Positions 5,491 to 6,140 of a DNA stretch of 6,140 bases are shown one piece after another. Where the stretch lies: the NCBI GenBank assembly GCA_946887065.1, contig CAMPKL010000248.1, positions 1-6,140 on the forward strand, in the 5' to 3' direction. Origin of the DNA: an uncultured Bryobacterales bacterium. GTDB taxonomy: Bacteria > Acidobacteriota > Terriglobia > Bryobacterales > UBA6623. Within the stretch, counting starts at the first letter, position 1, and each line of letters begins with the position of its first letter. The notes beneath the pieces were generated by a model that was not told the origin of the DNA, made no database searches, and was given only the letters and a program-made list of their open reading frames with translations. The translations under genes and the position numbers were made by a program.

Positions 5491-6140
5491 ATGGGCGAGT
5501 CGATCCGCGACCGGTTGCAGCGTGTCCAGGGGCGGATCGCGGAGGCTGCGGCGCGGGCGGGCAGGCAGGCGGCGGACATCACGCTCGTTGCTGTTTCGAA
5601 GACGATGCCTGTCTCGGCAATTATCGAGGCGTACGAGGCGGGACAGCGCGAGTTTGGCGAGAACTACATCCAGGAGTTTCAGGCCAAGAAGCCGGAGTTG
5701 CCGAAGCTCCCGGGCGCTGTCTTCCACTTCATTGGTGAATTGCAAAGCAACAAGACGCGGCTAGCGTGCGATCTGTTTGACTGTATTCAGACGGTGAGCA
5801 GCATGAAGGTCGCCCGGCGGTTGAATGAGCAGAGTGAGAGCGTGAAGGACGTTTTCATTGAAGTGAAGTTATCGGGCGAAGCTTCCAAAACCGGTATTGC
5901 GCCGGGGGATCTGGGTGAACTGGCAGCCTTTGTAGGCGAGTGCGAAAAGCTGCGGTTGCGCGGTCTGATGACCATGCCGCCCTGGTCGGAGAAGCCGGAG
6001 ACGGCGCGCCCCTACTTCGCTGAGTTGCGCAATCTGGCGCAATCCCTTCAGATGGACGAACTTTCAATGGGCATGAGCGACGACTTGGAAGTTGCGATTG
6101 AGGAAGGGGCGACCCTGGTGCGCGTGGGCACGGCGTTATT
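5491..6140 (+). CDS. YggS/YlmE/PROSC-family pyridoxal-phosphate homeostasis protein (3' end outside window)
   Basis: This open frame runs off the window; 216 complete codons are seen, of perhaps 225-235 in the family. The fold is the single-domain alanine-racemase-like TIM barrel that binds PLP and acts as a carrier or buffer of the cofactor, without known catalysis. Signatures in order are TLVAVSKT (31-38), with K37 the PLP-binding lysine; FGENYIQE, which matches the family FGENYxQE motif; HFIGELQSNKT, matching the family IGxLQxNK; RGLMTMPP; and LSMGMSDDLEVAIEEGATLVRVG near the end, where the GMSxD and RVG segments bind the PLP phosphate. Only the last glycine-rich end and C-terminal helix are missing. 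The ATG at 5491 lies 9 bp after the hemB stop, which points to co-transcription; the ribosome-binding site is poor. Its position beside hemB fits PLP supply for the aminomutase that makes aminolevulinate, though the family is also common next to proC, ylm and pilT genes. Confidence 0.93.
   Translation, partial: MGESIRDRLQRVQGRIAEAAARAGRQAADITLVAVSKTMPVSAIIEAYEAGQREFGENYIQEFQAKKPELPKLPGAVFHFIGELQSNKTRLACDLFDCIQTVSSMKVARRLNEQSESVKDVFIEVKLSGEASKTGIAPGDLGELAAFVGECEKLRLRGLMTMPPWSEKPETARPYFAELRNLAQSLQMDELSMGMSDDLEVAIEEGATLVRVGTAL

Noticed and set aside
5257..5745. Minus-strand 162-codon and plus-strand 114-codon (5420-5764) open frames over the hemB/yggS junction
   Set aside because: Both are Arg/Leu/Ser-rich shadows of hemB and the YggS-family gene, which have clear catalytic or cofactor motifs.
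1..6140. Search by eye for tRNA, rRNA, CRISPR repeats, transposase genes, terminal inverted repeats and toxin-antitoxin pairs
   Set aside because: None seen; nearly all bases are assigned to conserved metabolic or envelope genes and no gap exceeds about 110 bp.

Overview
The window is an ordinary-looking stretch of a GC-rich (roughly 60% by eye) bacterial chromosome. It is densely packed with seven genes, two of them cut by the window edges. I see no RNA gene, insertion sequence, CRISPR array, phage gene or attachment site. The gene content (an OmpA-type envelope protein, a Mg-type HemB, an egtB-egtD pair that looks cysteine-type), the TTG start codons and the weak Shine-Dalgarno sequences would suit an Acidobacteriota genome, for example one related to Solibacter/Bryobacter. 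This placement is an impression from protein style, not a proven assignment.

Layout. (1) At 1-498 (+) is the C-terminal part of an OmpA/Pal-type peptidoglycan-binding protein, followed by a strong intrinsic terminator (529-561). (2) At 579-1241 and 1254-2120 (+) are a HAD-superfamily phosphatase and PurU (formyltetrahydrofolate deformylase), 12 bp apart, probably one operon. A candidate promoter lies inside the preceding terminator. (3) At 2117-4395 (-) is a two-gene ergothioneine operon, egtB then egtD, coupled by a 4-nt ATGA overlap. It runs convergently into purU, and the two stop codons overlap by 4 nt. (4) After a short divergent intergenic region come hemB (4501-5481, +) and, 9 bp later, a YggS/YlmE/PROSC-type PLP homeostasis gene (5491 to the window end, +), which is incomplete.

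How the genes fit together. EgtD trimethylates histidine to hercynine and EgtB adds the sulfur to give the sulfoxide precursor of ergothioneine. No egtA, egtC or egtE lies in the window, and sequence features of EgtB suggest use of free cysteine rather than gamma-glutamylcysteine. HemB makes porphobilinogen for tetrapyrroles, and its neighbour manages pyridoxal phosphate, the cofactor of the glutamate-1-semialdehyde aminomutase that feeds HemB in most bacteria of this kind. PurU releases formate from 10-formyl-THF and so links to one-carbon metabolism, from which the methyl groups used by EgtD ultimately come; a regulatory link is speculation.

Nothing here amounts to a clearly undescribed system. 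The points most worth a second look are the minimal, apparently cysteine-type egtBD locus, a cysteine cluster beside the catalytic lysine of HemB, the promoter-in-terminator arrangement, and the convergent overlap of purU and egtD stop codons.
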